NCBI RefSeq assembly: GCF_030450055.1
Contig: NZ_CP118480.1
Location: 248,001 to 312,000 of the forward strand
From: Gallaecimonas kandeliae
GTDB taxonomy: Bacteria > Pseudomonadota > Gammaproteobacteria > Enterobacterales > Gallaecimonadaceae
Direction: 5' to 3'
Length of the DNA: 64,000 nucleotides
Positions within the stretch are counted from its first letter, which is position 1; the number at the start of each line of letters is the position of its first letter. The notes under the pieces were generated by a model. That model was given only the letters and a program-made list of their open reading frames with translations, did no database searches and was not told the origin of the DNA. Position numbers and translations under genes: made by a program. This document shows positions 8,503 through 19,100 of the stretch, one piece after another.

Positions 8503-9189
8503 ATGATCACCCTGACCGACATCCACAAGTCCTACCATACCGACACCTTGGAGACCCTGGCCTTGAGGGGCGTCAGCCTGACCATAGCCCAGGGCGACTA
8601 TGTGTCCATCAACGGTCCTTCCGGCTGCGGCAAGTCCACCTTGTTGTCGGTGCTGGGGCTGATGGACGACCCCAGCGAGGGCAGCTACCGCCTCGGCGAG
8701 GTGGAGATCAGCGCCCTGAGCCGGGCCGACAAGACAAGGGTCCGCCGCGACCGCATCGGCTTCGTGTTCCAGTCCTTCAACCTCATCGACGAGCTGAGCG
8801 TCTTCGACAACGTGGCTCTGCCGCTGCGTTACCAGGGCCTGGCCATGGACAAGATCCAGGCCAGGGTCCAGGAGTGCCTGGAGGCGGTGCAGCTGGGCCA
8901 CAGGGCAGGCCACAAGCCGGCCCAGCTCTCCGGCGGCCAGCAGCAGAGGGTGGCCATAGCCAGGGCCATAGTCACCCAGCCCGACCTGCTGCTGGTGGAC
9001 GAACCCACGGGTAACCTGGACAGCCAGAACGGCGAGGCGATCATGGCGCTGCTGGACCAACTCAACGCCCAGGGCTGCACCATCGTCATGGTCACCCACG
9101 ACAACAGCTTCGCCCGCCGCGCCAGGCGCCAGCTGCACCTCTTGGACGGCAAGCTGATCGCCAGCGAAGCCCTGCGCCAAGCCGTCTAA
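8503..9189 (+). CDS. ABC transporter ATP-binding protein (MacB/LolD type)
   Basis: ATPase subunit of the efflux pump. The 228-residue length is typical for stand-alone LolD/MacB-type nucleotide-binding proteins. Walker A is NGPSGCGKSTLLSVLGL, the signature is LSGGQQQRVAIARA, Walker B is LLLVDEPTGNLDS, and the switch histidine is in MVTHD. The start ATG 8503 has AAGGAG six bases upstream; the in-frame TTG at 8467 overlaps the preceding gene and is unlikely. It lies between the adaptor and the permease with short gaps. Confidence 0.9.
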   Translation: MITLTDIHKSYHTDTLETLALRGVSLTIAQGDYVSINGPSGCGKSTLLSVLGLMDDPSEGSYRLGEVEISALSRADKTRVRRDRIGFVFQSFNLIDELSVFDNVALPLRYQGLAMDKIQARVQECLEAVQLGHRAGHKPAQLSGGQQQRVAIARAIVTQPDLLLVDEPTGNLDSQNGEAIMALLDQLNAQGCTIVMVTHDNSFARRARRQLHLLDGKLIASEALRQAV

Positions 9190-9198
9190 GGAGAGACC

Positions 9199-11616
9199 AT
9201 GAAGCATTATTTCTATTGGCTGCGCCAGGAACTGGCCGGCTTCTTCAACAGGCCCCTGCTGCTGCTGACCCTGGTGGTGAGCTTCGGCCTGACCCTGGCC
9301 CTGGTCGCTACGGTGGCCGCCGTCAGCCAGCCGCTGCTGAACCGAGGCGACCTGCTGGCCAAGCGGGACAACCTCTATGTGCTGGATCTCCAGGCCGACA
9401 TGGGCGGCATGAAGGTGCCCTTCTCCGTCACCAATTTCTACGAACCCTTCAGCAAGCACCTGGGCCGCGACGCCCTGGCCGTGCAGAAGAGGGAGACGCT
9501 GATGGAAGGCAAGGACGGCGACAGCCATCCGGCCCTGGCGGTGTCCGCCAACTACTTCAAAATGCTTGAGGTGGTGCCTGTGCTGGGCCGGGGCTTCGGC
9601 CCAGACAGCGCCGCCGCCGGCGAGCTGATCCTCAGCCACGACTTCTGGGAAAAGCGCTGGCATGGCGACCCGGCCGTGCTGGGCAAGAGCCTGACCCTGG
9701 GCGGCAAGGCCTACCGCATCATAGGGGTGGCGCCGGCCGAACTGGTCTATCCCAAGGGCCTGGCACCCAAGGCCCCGGAGCTGTTCCTCAGCCTGCCGGC
9801 CAAGGCTCTGGAGCTGAGTGAAAGTATCAGCACCGACGACAGCACCCTCTTCCTGGCCAAGCTGGCGGTAGGTAGCCCCTTGGACGAGCTGACTACCACC
9901 ATGCTGAAGGATTTGGGTGAGGTCTTCCTGAGCAAAGGAGTAGACATCAGCAACCAGTTCAACCTGCACATGAAGCTGGCACCCATAAGCGATCGCCTGG
10001 TCAGCGCCGACGACAAGCTGGCGGTGGCGGTGCTGGCCATCTCCGTGGCCATACTGCTGATGATCAGCCTGTCCAACCTTGGCCACCTGCTGCTGATCCA
10101 CCAGGGCAAGCGCCACAAGGACGAAGCCCTGCACCAGCTGCTGGGCGGCCACTGGTGGCAGCGGCTGCTGGTCTTCGCCGGCTGCTACCTGGTGCTGTTT
10201 GGCCTGAGCACCCTGATGGGCCTCTGGCTGGGCCAGTTGCTGCTGGGCGGAGCCCAGTCCCTGTTCGGTGGCGCCATGCAGGTGCTGAAGGAGGCCAGGC
10301 TCAATGCCCCGGCCATGGCCATGACGGCGGCCATCGCCCTGGCGGCGGCGCTGCTGCTGGCGCTGCTGTCCGGCCTGCAGGGCTGGAAACTGTCCCTGGC
10401 CGCCAGCCTGCAGCAGAGCGGCAAGGGCGGTGGTGGCCGCTTGAGCGGCCGCCGCCAGCAGTGGATGAACCTGCTGCAGGTGGCCATGAGCTGCCTGCTG
10501 CTGGTGGGCCTCTGGACCAACCTCAGCGCCAACCTGGATTTGCTGTGGCGCAAGCCGGCTATGGCCTATGAGCACCGCTACCTGCTCAACCTCCAGCTCG
10601 ACGAGGCCCTGGCCAAAGAGGGCGGAAAGGATCAATCGATGAAGCCGCTGCTGGCGGCCATCGAGCAGGTGGTCGGCACCCAGCCCGGCATAGAGGCCAG
10701 CCAGCTTGGCCAGGTGGCGCCCTACAGCACCAGCATACAGGGGCTGGACATCACCACCCAGGACGGCGAATCCCTTAAGTCTGTGGCCGCCTCTTGGACA
10801 GGCCCTGGCTTCGTGGACTTCTACGACATCGAGCTGCTGGCGGGCAGGGCGCCCAAGCCGGCGGACTACCAGGGTGACCTGCAGCCACTGGTGGTCACCA
10901 AGGGGCTGGCCGACAAGCTGGCCAGGACCGGTAATGGCCAGGTGCTGGGTCGCCGCCTGAGCTGGACCCTGGGCAAAGACAAGCTGCCTCAGCAGGGCCA
11001 GGTGCTGGCTGTCATCAACTCGCCCTTGGCTGAGATGGGCATCAACAACTGGATGCTGATCCCCCCCATGCCTATGGGCATGGACAGCAGCCTGTACCTG
11101 GCCATCAAGAGCCAAGGCCAGCCGGATCTGAAGCAACTTGAGCAGCGCCTCAAGGACGCCCTGCCGGTGGTCCATGTAGAGACCGAATCCCTGGCCGAGG
11201 TACAGAAGAAACGCCTGGAGCCCCTCTACCTCAAGGCCGGCCTGGCACTCTTTACCAGCGCCCTGACCCTGATGGTGATGGCCCTGAGCCTGTTTGGCAA
11301 CACCAGCTTCTCGGTACAGCAGCGCAGCCATGACCTCGGCATCCGCCAGGCCCTGGGCGCCAGCGACGGCCAGTTGCTGCGCCACTACAGCGGCCAGGGG
11401 CTCTGGTCCATCTTCTGGGGCGCCTTGGCCGGGCTGGGTTTGGGGGTGGCTGGCTACCAGTGGGCCAGGCAGCAGTTGGAAGGCCTGCCCGAGCCCAGCT
11501 GGCCTGGCCTGGTGGCCCTGGCCCTGATACTGTTGCTCATCGCCACCACGGCGTTGCTGGTGCCGGTACGGCAATTGCTGAAGAAGAGACCCATGACACT
11601 GCTCAGGGAGTTGTGA
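9199..11616 (+). CDS. ABC transporter permease, MacB/FtsX type with two FtsX domains
   Basis: An 805-residue inner-membrane permease. It has an N-terminal helix (about 17-38), a MacB-like periplasmic core (about 50-260, with GVAPAELVYPKG-type motifs), a first FtsX membrane domain (about 270-400), then a second helix, periplasmic segment and FtsX domain (about 670-805) ending in SHDLGIRQALGASDGQLLRH, the usual FtsX helix-loop. The duplicated organisation makes it longer than single-FtsX MacB permeases. Together with the adaptor and ATPase it forms a mechanotransmission-type exporter for an unknown peptide, lipid or drug. The ribosome site AAGGAGAG precedes the ATG. Confidence 0.87.
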   Translation: MKHYFYWLRQELAGFFNRPLLLLTLVVSFGLTLALVATVAAVSQPLLNRGDLLAKRDNLYVLDLQADMGGMKVPFSVTNFYEPFSKHLGRDALAVQKRETLMEGKDGDSHPALAVSANYFKMLEVVPVLGRGFGPDSAAAGELILSHDFWEKRWHGDPAVLGKSLTLGGKAYRIIGVAPAELVYPKGLAPKAPELFLSLPAKALELSESISTDDSTLFLAKLAVGSPLDELTTTMLKDLGEVFLSKGVDISNQFNLHMKLAPISDRLVSADDKLAVAVLAISVAILLMISLSNLGHLLLIHQGKRHKDEALHQLLGGHWWQRLLVFAGCYLVLFGLSTLMGLWLGQLLLGGAQSLFGGAMQVLKEARLNAPAMAMTAAIALAAALLLALLSGLQGWKLSLAASLQQSGKGGGGRLSGRRQQWMNLLQVAMSCLLLVGLWTNLSANLDLLWRKPAMAYEHRYLLNLQLDEALAKEGGKDQSMKPLLAAIEQVVGTQPGIEASQLGQVAPYSTSIQGLDITTQDGESLKSVAASWTGPGFVDFYDIELLAGRAPKPADYQGDLQPLVVTKGLADKLARTGNGQVLGRRLSWTLGKDKLPQQGQVLAVINSPLAEMGINNWMLIPPMPMGMDSSLYLAIKSQGQPDLKQLEQRLKDALPVVHVETESLAEVQKKRLEPLYLKAGLALFTSALTLMVMALSLFGNTSFSVQQRSHDLGIRQALGASDGQLLRHYSGQGLWSIFWGALAGLGLGVAGYQWARQQLEGLPEPSWPGLVALALILLLIATTALLVPVRQLLKKRPMTLLREL

Positions 11617-11623
11617 GCACAGG

Positions 11624-12961
11624 ATGAGCCTACGTATTTTGGTGGTCGAAGACGACCAGGACATCGCCGAGGCGGCCCGTTTCCTGCTGGGCCGCCAGGG
11701 CCACGCCCTGGTTCTCTGTCACGACCTGGAAACGGCCAGGGGGCAACTGGCCAAGGGCGGCTTCGACCTGCTGCTGCTGGACATGAACCTGAGCCGGGAC
11801 ACCACTTCCGGCCAGGAAGGCCTGGATTTCCTCCAGGCCACCCAGGAACTGCGGCCTGCCACCATCGCCATGACGGCCTGGGCCAATGTGGCCCTGGCCG
11901 TGCAGGCCATGCAGGCCGGGGCCGCGGATTTCATCGAGAAGCCCTGGAACAACGCCAGGCTGCTGGAGCTGGTGGACAAGCACGGCCGCGCCCGGCGGCT
12001 GGAGGCGGAAAACCGCCAGCTCAAGCAGCTGGACAGCCCCGACCAGCCCCTGGGCCAGAGCAAGGCCATGACAGAGCTGCTGGCCATGGCCAGGCAGGTG
12101 GCCCCGACCAAGGCCAATGTGCTGATCACCGGCGAGAACGGGACCGGCAAGTCGTTGCTGGCCCAGTACCTGCACGGCCATTCCGACAGGGCCGACCAGG
12201 CTTTTGTCTCCGTCAACATGGGCGCCATTCCCGAGACCCTCTTCGAGAGCGAGCTGTTCGGCCACCGCAAGGGCGCCTTCACCGACGCCAAGGCCGAACG
12301 CCTGGGCCGCTTCGCCATGGCCGAGGGCGGCACCCTTTTCCTGGACGAGGTAGCGACACTGCCACCGGTCCAGCAGGTCAAGCTGCTGCGGGTGCTGGAA
12401 AGCGGCGACTACGAGGTGCTTGGCGACAGCCATACCCAGAAGGCGGACGTGCGCCTTATCGCCGCCACCAATGCCGAGCTGGCCCAGGCCATGGCAGAAG
12501 GAGACTTTCGCCGCGACCTCTACTTCCGGCTCAATACGGTGGAGCTGCGGCTGCCGCTCCTCAGGGAAAGGCCTGAAGACATACCGCTGCTGGCAGAGCA
12601 CTTCCTGGCCAAACACGGCCGCCGCTACGGCAGGGAAAGCCTGCGCCTGGAGTCCGAGGCGCTGCGGGCCCTGGCCGCCTATGCCTGGCCCGGCAATGTG
12701 CGTGAACTCAGCCATGTGATGGAGAGGGCGGTGCTGATGGCAAGGGGCGACAGCCTGGGGGCCGTCGATCTCGCCCTTACCGCCAGCGCCCCTGTACCCC
12801 AGGGGGAGCTGGCCCTGGCGCCCTTGGCCCAGGTGGAGAAGCAACTGATCCTCCAGGCCCTGGCCCAGACCGGCAACAGCATAGGCCTGGCCGCCGATCG
12901 CCTCGGCCTGTCCCGCCACGCCCTGTCCAGGCGTTTGGAGAAACATGACATCGAGCTTTGA
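11624..12961 (+). CDS. Sigma-54-dependent response regulator (NtrC family)
   Basis: A 445-residue activator. The receiver domain has the acidic pair EDD and the phospho-acceptor in LLLLDMNLS (D53). The AAA+ domain has Walker A GENGTGKSLLAQYL, Walker B GGTLFLDEV, and the RNA-polymerase contact loop reads GAFTDA instead of the usual GAFTGA. A C-terminal Fis-type helix-turn-helix (GNSIGLAADRLGLSRHALSR) ends the protein. It sits in the same operon as the exporter it presumably controls, and the operon has a sigma-54 promoter, so positive autoregulation is likely. It overlaps the kinase gene by 17 bases. Confidence 0.9.
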   Translation: MSLRILVVEDDQDIAEAARFLLGRQGHALVLCHDLETARGQLAKGGFDLLLLDMNLSRDTTSGQEGLDFLQATQELRPATIAMTAWANVALAVQAMQAGAADFIEKPWNNARLLELVDKHGRARRLEAENRQLKQLDSPDQPLGQSKAMTELLAMARQVAPTKANVLITGENGTGKSLLAQYLHGHSDRADQAFVSVNMGAIPETLFESELFGHRKGAFTDAKAERLGRFAMAEGGTLFLDEVATLPPVQQVKLLRVLESGDYEVLGDSHTQKADVRLIAATNAELAQAMAEGDFRRDLYFRLNTVELRLPLLRERPEDIPLLAEHFLAKHGRRYGRESLRLESEALRALAAYAWPGNVRELSHVMERAVLMARGDSLGAVDLALTASAPVPQGELALAPLAQVEKQLILQALAQTGNSIGLAADRLGLSRHALSRRLEKHDIEL

Positions 12962-14186
12962 GCGCCGCCTGGGCAGGCTGCTGCTGGTCCTCTGCCTGCC
13001 GGCATGGGGCCTCTTTGCCGTGCTGGGCTGGCAGATGGGCTGGAGCCTGCTGGCCTGGCTCAACGGCATCGTCTTCCTGGGCCTGGGCCAGTTCTGGCTG
13101 GCCAGGCGCCTCTACCAGGCCAGCGTCGAGCCCTGGCCCGGTCTGCAGACCCTGGTGGAAGGCATCAACCAAGGGGACGCCAGCTACCGGCTCAATTGGC
13201 CTTACCGCCAGGGCCACTTGGCCCAGGTGGCAAGAGCGCTGGAGCAGCTGAGCAACAGGGAATTGGACCAGGGCCAGCGCCGGGCCCAGCAGCACCTGCT
13301 GTTCGATGAGCTGTTCCGGCGCAGCCGCCAGCCGCTGCTGTGGCTGGACGGCGACGACAGCGTATTGGCCTGCAATGATGCCGCCCTGCTGCTAGGCGGC
13401 CTGGGCCAGTGGCGACCCGGGCTGGGGCTAGCGGACTTCAAGCTGAGCCGGAGCCCACAGGGCCTTGTCAGCGGCGACACCGGCACCCAGGTGCAATGCC
13501 TCAAGGTCCACCAGCAGGGTCAGCTGCTGATGCTGTTCCCGGTGTCCCAGCAGCTGGCCCGGCAGGAGGTCCAGGCCTGGCAGCGGCTGATCCGGGTGTT
13601 CAGCCATGAGGTGCGCAACTCCATGACCCCCATCCAGAGCTACTGCGAGGCGCTGCTGGAAGGGCCGCCGGGTTCCCCTGAGGAACTCAGGGGCATACTG
13701 GCCATCATCGACAGGCGGGCCAGGGGGCTGCTGAGCTTCGTTGAAGGTTACGCCCGCCTGGCCAAGCTGCCGCCGCCCCAATGGGGGACCCTGGCGGCCA
13801 GGGACTGGCTGCAGGGGATCTGCGCCCTGCTGCCGGATCTGGAGTGCCGGCTGCTGCTCGACGCAGAAGAACTGCTGGGGGACGGCAAACAGCTGGAACA
13901 GCTGCTGCTGAACCTGTTGCACAACGCCCAGGAAGCGGCGCTGGGCAAGCCGGTGACCATTCACTATCGCCATCAGGAAGAGATGCAGTGCCTGCTGGTG
14001 GAAGATCAGGGGCCCGGCTTTGCCAACCTGGACAACCTGATGGTGCCGCTCTACAGCACCAAGCCGAAGGGCTCCGGCATTGGCCTGGCCCTGTGCCGGC
14101 AGATCCTGATGAACCACGGCGGCCGTATGGAGCTGGGCAACCACCAGGGTGGTGCCCAGGTGCGGTGCTACTGGCCGCTGCCTTAG
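12945..14186 (+). CDS. Sensor histidine kinase of the efflux operon
   Basis: A 413-residue kinase, partner of the preceding sigma-54 response regulator. Two close N-terminal helices (about residues 10-28 and 32-52) leave almost no periplasmic loop, so the signal is probably sensed within the membrane or cytoplasm. A PAS-like central part (LFDELFRRSRQPLLWLDGDD) precedes the H-box FSHEVRNSMTPIQSYCEALL with His 221. The ATPase core carries LLNLLHNAQEAAL, VEDQGPGF and GSGIGLALCRQI, in the NtrY/NtrB style. Start ATG 12945 lies inside the end of the regulator gene. A bidirectional terminator follows. Confidence 0.88.
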   Translation: MTSSFERRLGRLLLVLCLPAWGLFAVLGWQMGWSLLAWLNGIVFLGLGQFWLARRLYQASVEPWPGLQTLVEGINQGDASYRLNWPYRQGHLAQVARALEQLSNRELDQGQRRAQQHLLFDELFRRSRQPLLWLDGDDSVLACNDAALLLGGLGQWRPGLGLADFKLSRSPQGLVSGDTGTQVQCLKVHQQGQLLMLFPVSQQLARQEVQAWQRLIRVFSHEVRNSMTPIQSYCEALLEGPPGSPEELRGILAIIDRRARGLLSFVEGYARLAKLPPPQWGTLAARDWLQGICALLPDLECRLLLDAEELLGDGKQLEQLLLNLLHNAQEAALGKPVTIHYRHQEEMQCLLVEDQGPGFANLDNLMVPLYSTKPKGSGIGLALCRQILMNHGGRMELGNHQGGAQVRCYWPLP

Positions 14187-14221
14187 TCACCTCACGGGAC
14201 TTTGTGCCGCTCGAGGCAATA

Positions 14222-14247
14222 AAAAACCCCACCTTGGCGGGGTTTTT
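14222..14247. terminator. Bidirectional terminator between the kinase gene and pckA
   Basis: Arms AAAAACCCC and GGGGTTTTT around ACCTTGGC; serves the two convergent genes. Confidence 0.85.
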
Positions 14248-14263
14248 CATGAACGGCGTCAGC

Positions 14264-15865
14264 TTAGAGCTTGGGGCCGGCGGCTACCAGGGCCTTGCCT
14301 TCTTCGTTGTCGGTGAACTTCTCGAAGTTGTCCACGAAACGCTTGGCCAGATCCAGGGCTTTTTCTTCCCAGTGGGCGTGCTCGGCGTAGGTGTTGCGGG
14401 GATCCAGGATGCTGTGGTCCTCGACACCGGGCAGGGCGTGGGGCACGGCCAGGTTGAAGTAGGGCAGGGTGTGGAACTCGGTGTTCTCGATGCTGCCGTC
14501 GAGGATGGCGTCGATGATGGCGCGGGTGGCCTTGATGGAGATCCGCTTGCCGGTGCCGTTCCAGCCGGTGTTGACCAGGTAGGCCTCGGCGCCTGCCGCT
14601 TCCATGCGCTTGACCAGCACTTCGGCGTACTTGGTGGGGTGCAGGCTCAGGAAGGCCGCGCCGAAGCAGCTGGAGAAGGTGGGGGTCGGCTCTGTGATGC
14701 CGCGCTCGGTGCCGGCCAGCTTGGCGGTGAAGCCGGACAGGAAGTAGTACTCGGCCTGGGCCTTGGTCAGCTTGGAGACCGGGGGCAGCACGCCGAAGGC
14801 GTCGGCGGTCAGGAAGATCACCTTCTTGGCGTGGCCTGCCTTGGACACCGGCTTGACGATATTGTCGATGTGGTGGATGGGGTAGGAGACGCGGGTGTTC
14901 TCGGTCTTGGAGCCGTCGTTGAAGTCGATCTCGCCGCTTGCCAGCACTGTCACGTTTTCCAGCAGGGCGTCGCGGCGGATGGCGTTGTAGATGTCCGGCT
15001 CGGCTTCCTTGGACAGGTTGATGGTCTTGGCGTAGCAGCCGCCTTCGAAGTTGAAGACGCCGTCGTCGTCCCAACCGTGCTCGTCGTCGCCGATCAGCTG
15101 GCGCTTGGGATCGGTGGAGAGGGTGGTCTTGCCGGTGCCGGAGAGGCCGAAGAAGACGGCCACGTCGCCGTCTTCACCGACGTTGGCGGAGCAGTGCATG
15201 GAGGCGATGCCTTTCAGCGGCAGCAGGTAGTTCATCATGGAGAACATGCCTTTCTTCATCTCGCCGCCGTACCAGGTGCCGCCGATCAGCTGCATGCGCT
15301 CGGTAAGGTTGAAGGCGACGAAGTTTTCGCTGTTCAGGCCATGCTGCTCGAAGTCGGGGTTGGTGGTCTTGGCACCGTTCATGACGATGAAGTCGGGCTC
15401 GAAATCGGCCAGCTCTTCTTCGGTCGGGCGGATGAACATGTTCTTGACGAAGTGGGCCTGCCAGGCCACTTCGGTGATGAAGCGCACCTTCAGGCGGGTG
15501 TCGGCGTTGGCACCGCAATAGGTGTCGACCACGAACAGGCGCTTGCCGGACAGCTGCTGGGTGACCAGGCCCTTGAGGTGGTTCCAGGTCTCGGTGCTGA
15601 TCGGCTTGTTGTCGTTCTTGCCCTGATCGCTCCACCAGACGGTGTCACGGGTGGTGTCGTCACGGACTATGTACTTATCCTTGGGGGAGCGGCCGGTGAA
15701 GATGCCGGTGTCCACGGCGACGGCGCCCAACTGGGTGACGGCCCCTTTCTCGTAGCCTTCGAGATCCTCGCGGGTTTCTTCGATGAAAAGCTGTTCGTAA
15801 GAGGGGTTGTAGATGACTTCACGGACATCGTTGATGCCGTACTGGCCCAGGTCGAGCTTGCTCAT
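14264..15865 (-). CDS. pckA: Phosphoenolpyruvate carboxykinase (ATP)
   Basis: Converts oxaloacetate and ATP to phosphoenolpyruvate, CO2 and ADP, the first committed step of gluconeogenesis. The protein of 533 residues from [13 protein letters not shown] has [13 protein letters not shown] near the N-terminus, the PEPCK-specific phosphate loop [16 protein letters not shown], the metal/substrate segments [14 protein letters not shown] and [20 protein letters not shown]. The ORF could extend upstream, but ATG 15865 gives the conserved start and is preceded by AGGAG. In E. coli pckA lies between envZ and hslO, so this is the ancestral neighbourhood with insertions on both sides. Confidence 0.96.
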   Translation of the reverse strand: MSKLDLGQYGINDVREVIYNPSYEQLFIEETREDLEGYEKGAVTQLGAVAVDTGIFTGRSPKDKYIVRDDTTRDTVWWSDQGKNDNKPISTETWNHLKGLVTQQLSGKRLFVVDTYCGANADTRLKVRFITEVAWQAHFVKNMFIRPTEEELADFEPDFIVMNGAKTTNPDFEQHGLNSENFVAFNLTERMQLIGGTWYGGEMKKGMFSMMNYLLPLKGIASMHCSANVGEDGDVAVFFGLSGTGKTTLSTDPKRQLIGDDEHGWDDDGVFNFEGGCYAKTINLSKEAEPDIYNAIRRDALLENVTVLASGEIDFNDGSKTENTRVSYPIHHIDNIVKPVSKAGHAKKVIFLTADAFGVLPPVSKLTKAQAEYYFLSGFTAKLAGTERGITEPTPTFSSCFGAAFLSLHPTKYAEVLVKRMEAAGAEAYLVNTGWNGTGKRISIKATRAIIDAILDGSIENTEFHTLPYFNLAVPHALPGVEDHSILDPRNTYAEHAHWEEKALDLAKRFVDNFEKFTDNEEGKALVAAGPKL

Positions 15866-16168
15866 GGGTAACTGGCTCCTGAGGATTTGGGTACTGTAGG
15901 GATATCTAGCTTTTATTGGCGCGCATTGTAGCGTAAGGAGGCCTCTGAAAGAACGCTTAGCAGTCACGAAAATGAAAGACTTTCAGGATGGGTTACATAA
16001 ATGGCGGTTGGAGATGAGCTGCGGGGAAATGTGATCATTAGGGGTGTTTTTTGGTCTTTTGTTGCTGTGGGTTTTGGTTGGTGTTAATAATCTACGCCTC
16101 CCTCTCTCTTGAACGGACGTCGTGAGCGGACGAAGAGCCGCCACCTTTTCACTAGAAGGAATGAAACC
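15866..16168. promoter_or_regulatory. Divergent intergenic region between pckA and the S8 protease
   Basis: About 300 bases without a gene. On the minus strand TACAAT (plus 15925-15930) is a good -10 for pckA, with no convincing -35. On the plus strand TTGCTG (16062-16067), 17 bases, then TAATAA (16085-16090) is a plausible sigma-70 promoter for the protease. Both are weak by eye. Base composition drops here compared with the pckA side. Confidence 0.4.
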
Positions 16169-19100
16169 TTGAAAACCCAATCCCTGTTCAAGTTGAGCCC
16201 GTTGATGCTTGTACTGGCGTCGGTCTCTTCGTCTGCCACCTTGGTGGTCAGCGAGAAACAAGGCGTCTTTGACAATCCTAAGCTAGCAGGCACTAAAGCG
16301 GATAAGTCCCATTTAGGCCCCCTCCACCGGGTTGTTCCTGATCGCTATATCATAGAGTTCAAGGGTAGGCCCTTGGCTGCATATGGTGCCGTCAAAGGAG
16401 TCAAAACCGCGGCTCATAATACAAAAGGCAAGATCGATTTCGGTGCCAGTGCTACCAAAGCTGTCTGGAACCAGTTGGCTGCTGAACGTAACGAGGCCGT
16501 CAACGCTCTGCATAGCCGGTTTCCTTCAGCCAAGGTCACCCACGACTATAACGTGGTCTTCAATGGTGTAGCTGTTGAAGGCAACGGTCTGGATATCGAG
16601 GCCCTCAAAAAACTGCCCAACGTGAGCAGGGTCTTTAGGGATGAACTTATCCAGATAAAGATGGACGTATCCCTGCCAATCATCCAGGCTCCCGCTGCTT
16701 GGACGGCCTTGGGGGGGCAAGCTACGGCGGGGAAAGGAATCAGGGTCGCGGTAGTGGATTCTGGCATCAGACCAGAGAATCCGATGTTTGATGATGCAGG
16801 CATGACCGCGCCCGACAACTTGCCCAATGACGACTATTGCCATAAGGCAGATCCCAGCTTTTGTAATAACAAACTGATTGTGGCCCGTTATTATGATGCC
16901 CCGTCTGACACCATTAAGGACGAACACACCGACAGTCCACTTGGCTACGATGGTCATGGTACGCACGTGGCTGGTACTGCAGTGGGTGTGCCGATCACCG
17001 CCACTTACCAAGGCAGTGACTATAAAATCTCCGGGGTGGCGCCAGGCGCATATTTGATGGCCTACAAGGCCCTCTATGAGAATGACACTACGGCTTCCGG
17101 CCTAGGGTCCAGTCTGATCGCCGCCGTTGATGACGCGGTAAAAGACGGGGCCGACGTTATCAACAACTCCTGGGGCGGCGGGCCGGGAGGCGATCCCAAC
17201 GAAAGCGCTTACAAGACAGTCTTCGAAAATGCCGAGGCTGCCGGTGTAGTTGTGGTCAGCGCCGCAGGCAACGATGGTAATGATCCTCAAAGCATTGGCT
17301 GTCCCGGCTGTGTTGAGTCCGGTATTACGGTAGCCAATACCCAAACCGGCAGAAGCTTCGTCAATATGATCGACGTTCAGGACGTGGGCAACTTGTTTGC
17401 TGTGGAAGGCTCCTCGTCCGTACAGCTTTCGAGTTTGGATGCAGCCAGCCTCAAGAGCCAGCTGATAGCTGGTAGTACTGTGGATGCTGCCAATGTCGAA
17501 GGCTGTAATGCCTTTGCCAAGGACAGTTTCAAGGACAGCTATGCCCTGATCTCTCGTGGGAGCTGCACTTTCACGGTCAAGGCTGCCAACGTAGAGGCTG
17601 CAGGTGCCAAGGGTATCGTCGTCTACAACAACCAAGTCGGTGCTCCTTTCCCAATGGCAATGGACACCGCCAAAATCCCAGGGGTTATGGTCAGCAATAC
17701 TGACGGTGCCAAGCTTGAGAAGGCCTTGGCGGCTGGCCCACTGGCATTGACTTTGGATCCCGCTCTTAAATCCTTTGTGGATGACAGCCTGGTCGACGTG
17801 ATGAACAGTTCCTCATCTCGCGGCCCCAATGGCGATAACAGCTTCATCAAGCCAGATCTGGCTGCGCCAGGGACTAATATCCTGTCTGCCTTCTCGCCGG
17901 ATGAAGCAGGTGATCCCAGTGTCCAGTTTGCTGTCCTGACCGGTACCTCCATGGCCAGCCCTCATGTGGCCGGTGCTGCTGCCTTGGTATTGGCGGCTCA
18001 TCCCGGCTGGAGCCCTGCGCAGGTTAAAGCGGCCCTCACCACCACAAGTAACACCAACGTCAAAGATGATGACGGTGTGACGCCTGCAGGTCCCTTCGCC
18101 ATGGGGGCCGGTCGTTTGGATGTGGCCAATGCCATCAATGCCGGCTTGGCAGTGGCCCCGGTTTCCGTTTCAGGTCCCAACTGCGTCAGCCGTTGCAGCT
18201 TCGAGGTGGCGGCAAGTAGTTTGGCTGCTGGCGACGCGACTTGGAAAGGCAGTGTCACCTTTGACGACAGCGGCATCGACGCCACTCTTTCCACTAATGA
18301 ATTGTCCCTGGCCAAAGGGGCTTCTGGCAGCTTTACACTGAATGTGGACGCACGTAATGCCGCCAAGGAAGAGTGGCATTTCGGCCAAGTAACCTGGACG
18401 GATAGCTCAGGTAAAATGCCAAGTGCCCATATGCCTGTCGCCATCTACTCAGGCAACAGTACCGACGCCAGGTTGTTGACTTCTACAGGCGGTACTCTGG
18501 TCGCGGGTGACAGCTTGAAAGCCCAAACACGCTTGACCAACACTGACATCGATGGTCTGGCTACTGTTAAGGTTAAGTTCCCTGTCGGCTTGCACTTGGC
18601 TGCGGATCCCGTGGCCGTTGTGACTGATGGCAGCCAGAGCAGTATGAGTTTTGATGCTGGCACCAATACTGCTACTTGGGCCGGTACCCTGAGCAAGCCT
18701 TATGGCCGCTTAGGGGCAGGCTCTACCTGGATCGATTCCTTGCCGTCCCTTACAGACGGATACAGCCCCAGTGTGGTGAGTTGTGGTAGCGATTGCGATG
18801 AGGGTTCTGTGACCTTGGACGTATCTACCTATAACCTCCATTTCATGGGGAAAGCGATCAGCAGTCTAACCCTGAATACCAACGGTTTTATCACCTTTGA
18901 TGGCGCTACTGTTGCCGCGTCCTACTACAACGATGACATGCCTACCAGTAAGGCCAACGGTGCTGTATTGGCACCTTTCTGGACCGATCTGGACATGACG
19001 AAAACGGGGCAGTGGTACTACAGCATCTTGAACGATGGCACCGCCGACTACTTGGTATTTGAGTGGAAAGATGTCTCTGTCTATGGCGACAATAGCGGGA

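Noticed and set aside
8317-11664. 1115-residue open frame on the minus strand
   Set aside because: Antisense to the efflux ATPase and permease; composition typical for GC-rich shadows (Gln, His, Gly, Leu).
13781-15871. 696-residue open frame on the plus strand
   Set aside because: Runs over the kinase gene and antisense to pckA; both of these are clear genes with all motifs.
16109-16168. Upstream TTG start for the S8 protease
   Set aside because: It places a charged stretch before the signal peptide and has no ribosome site; TTG 16169 has AGAAGGA at the right distance.
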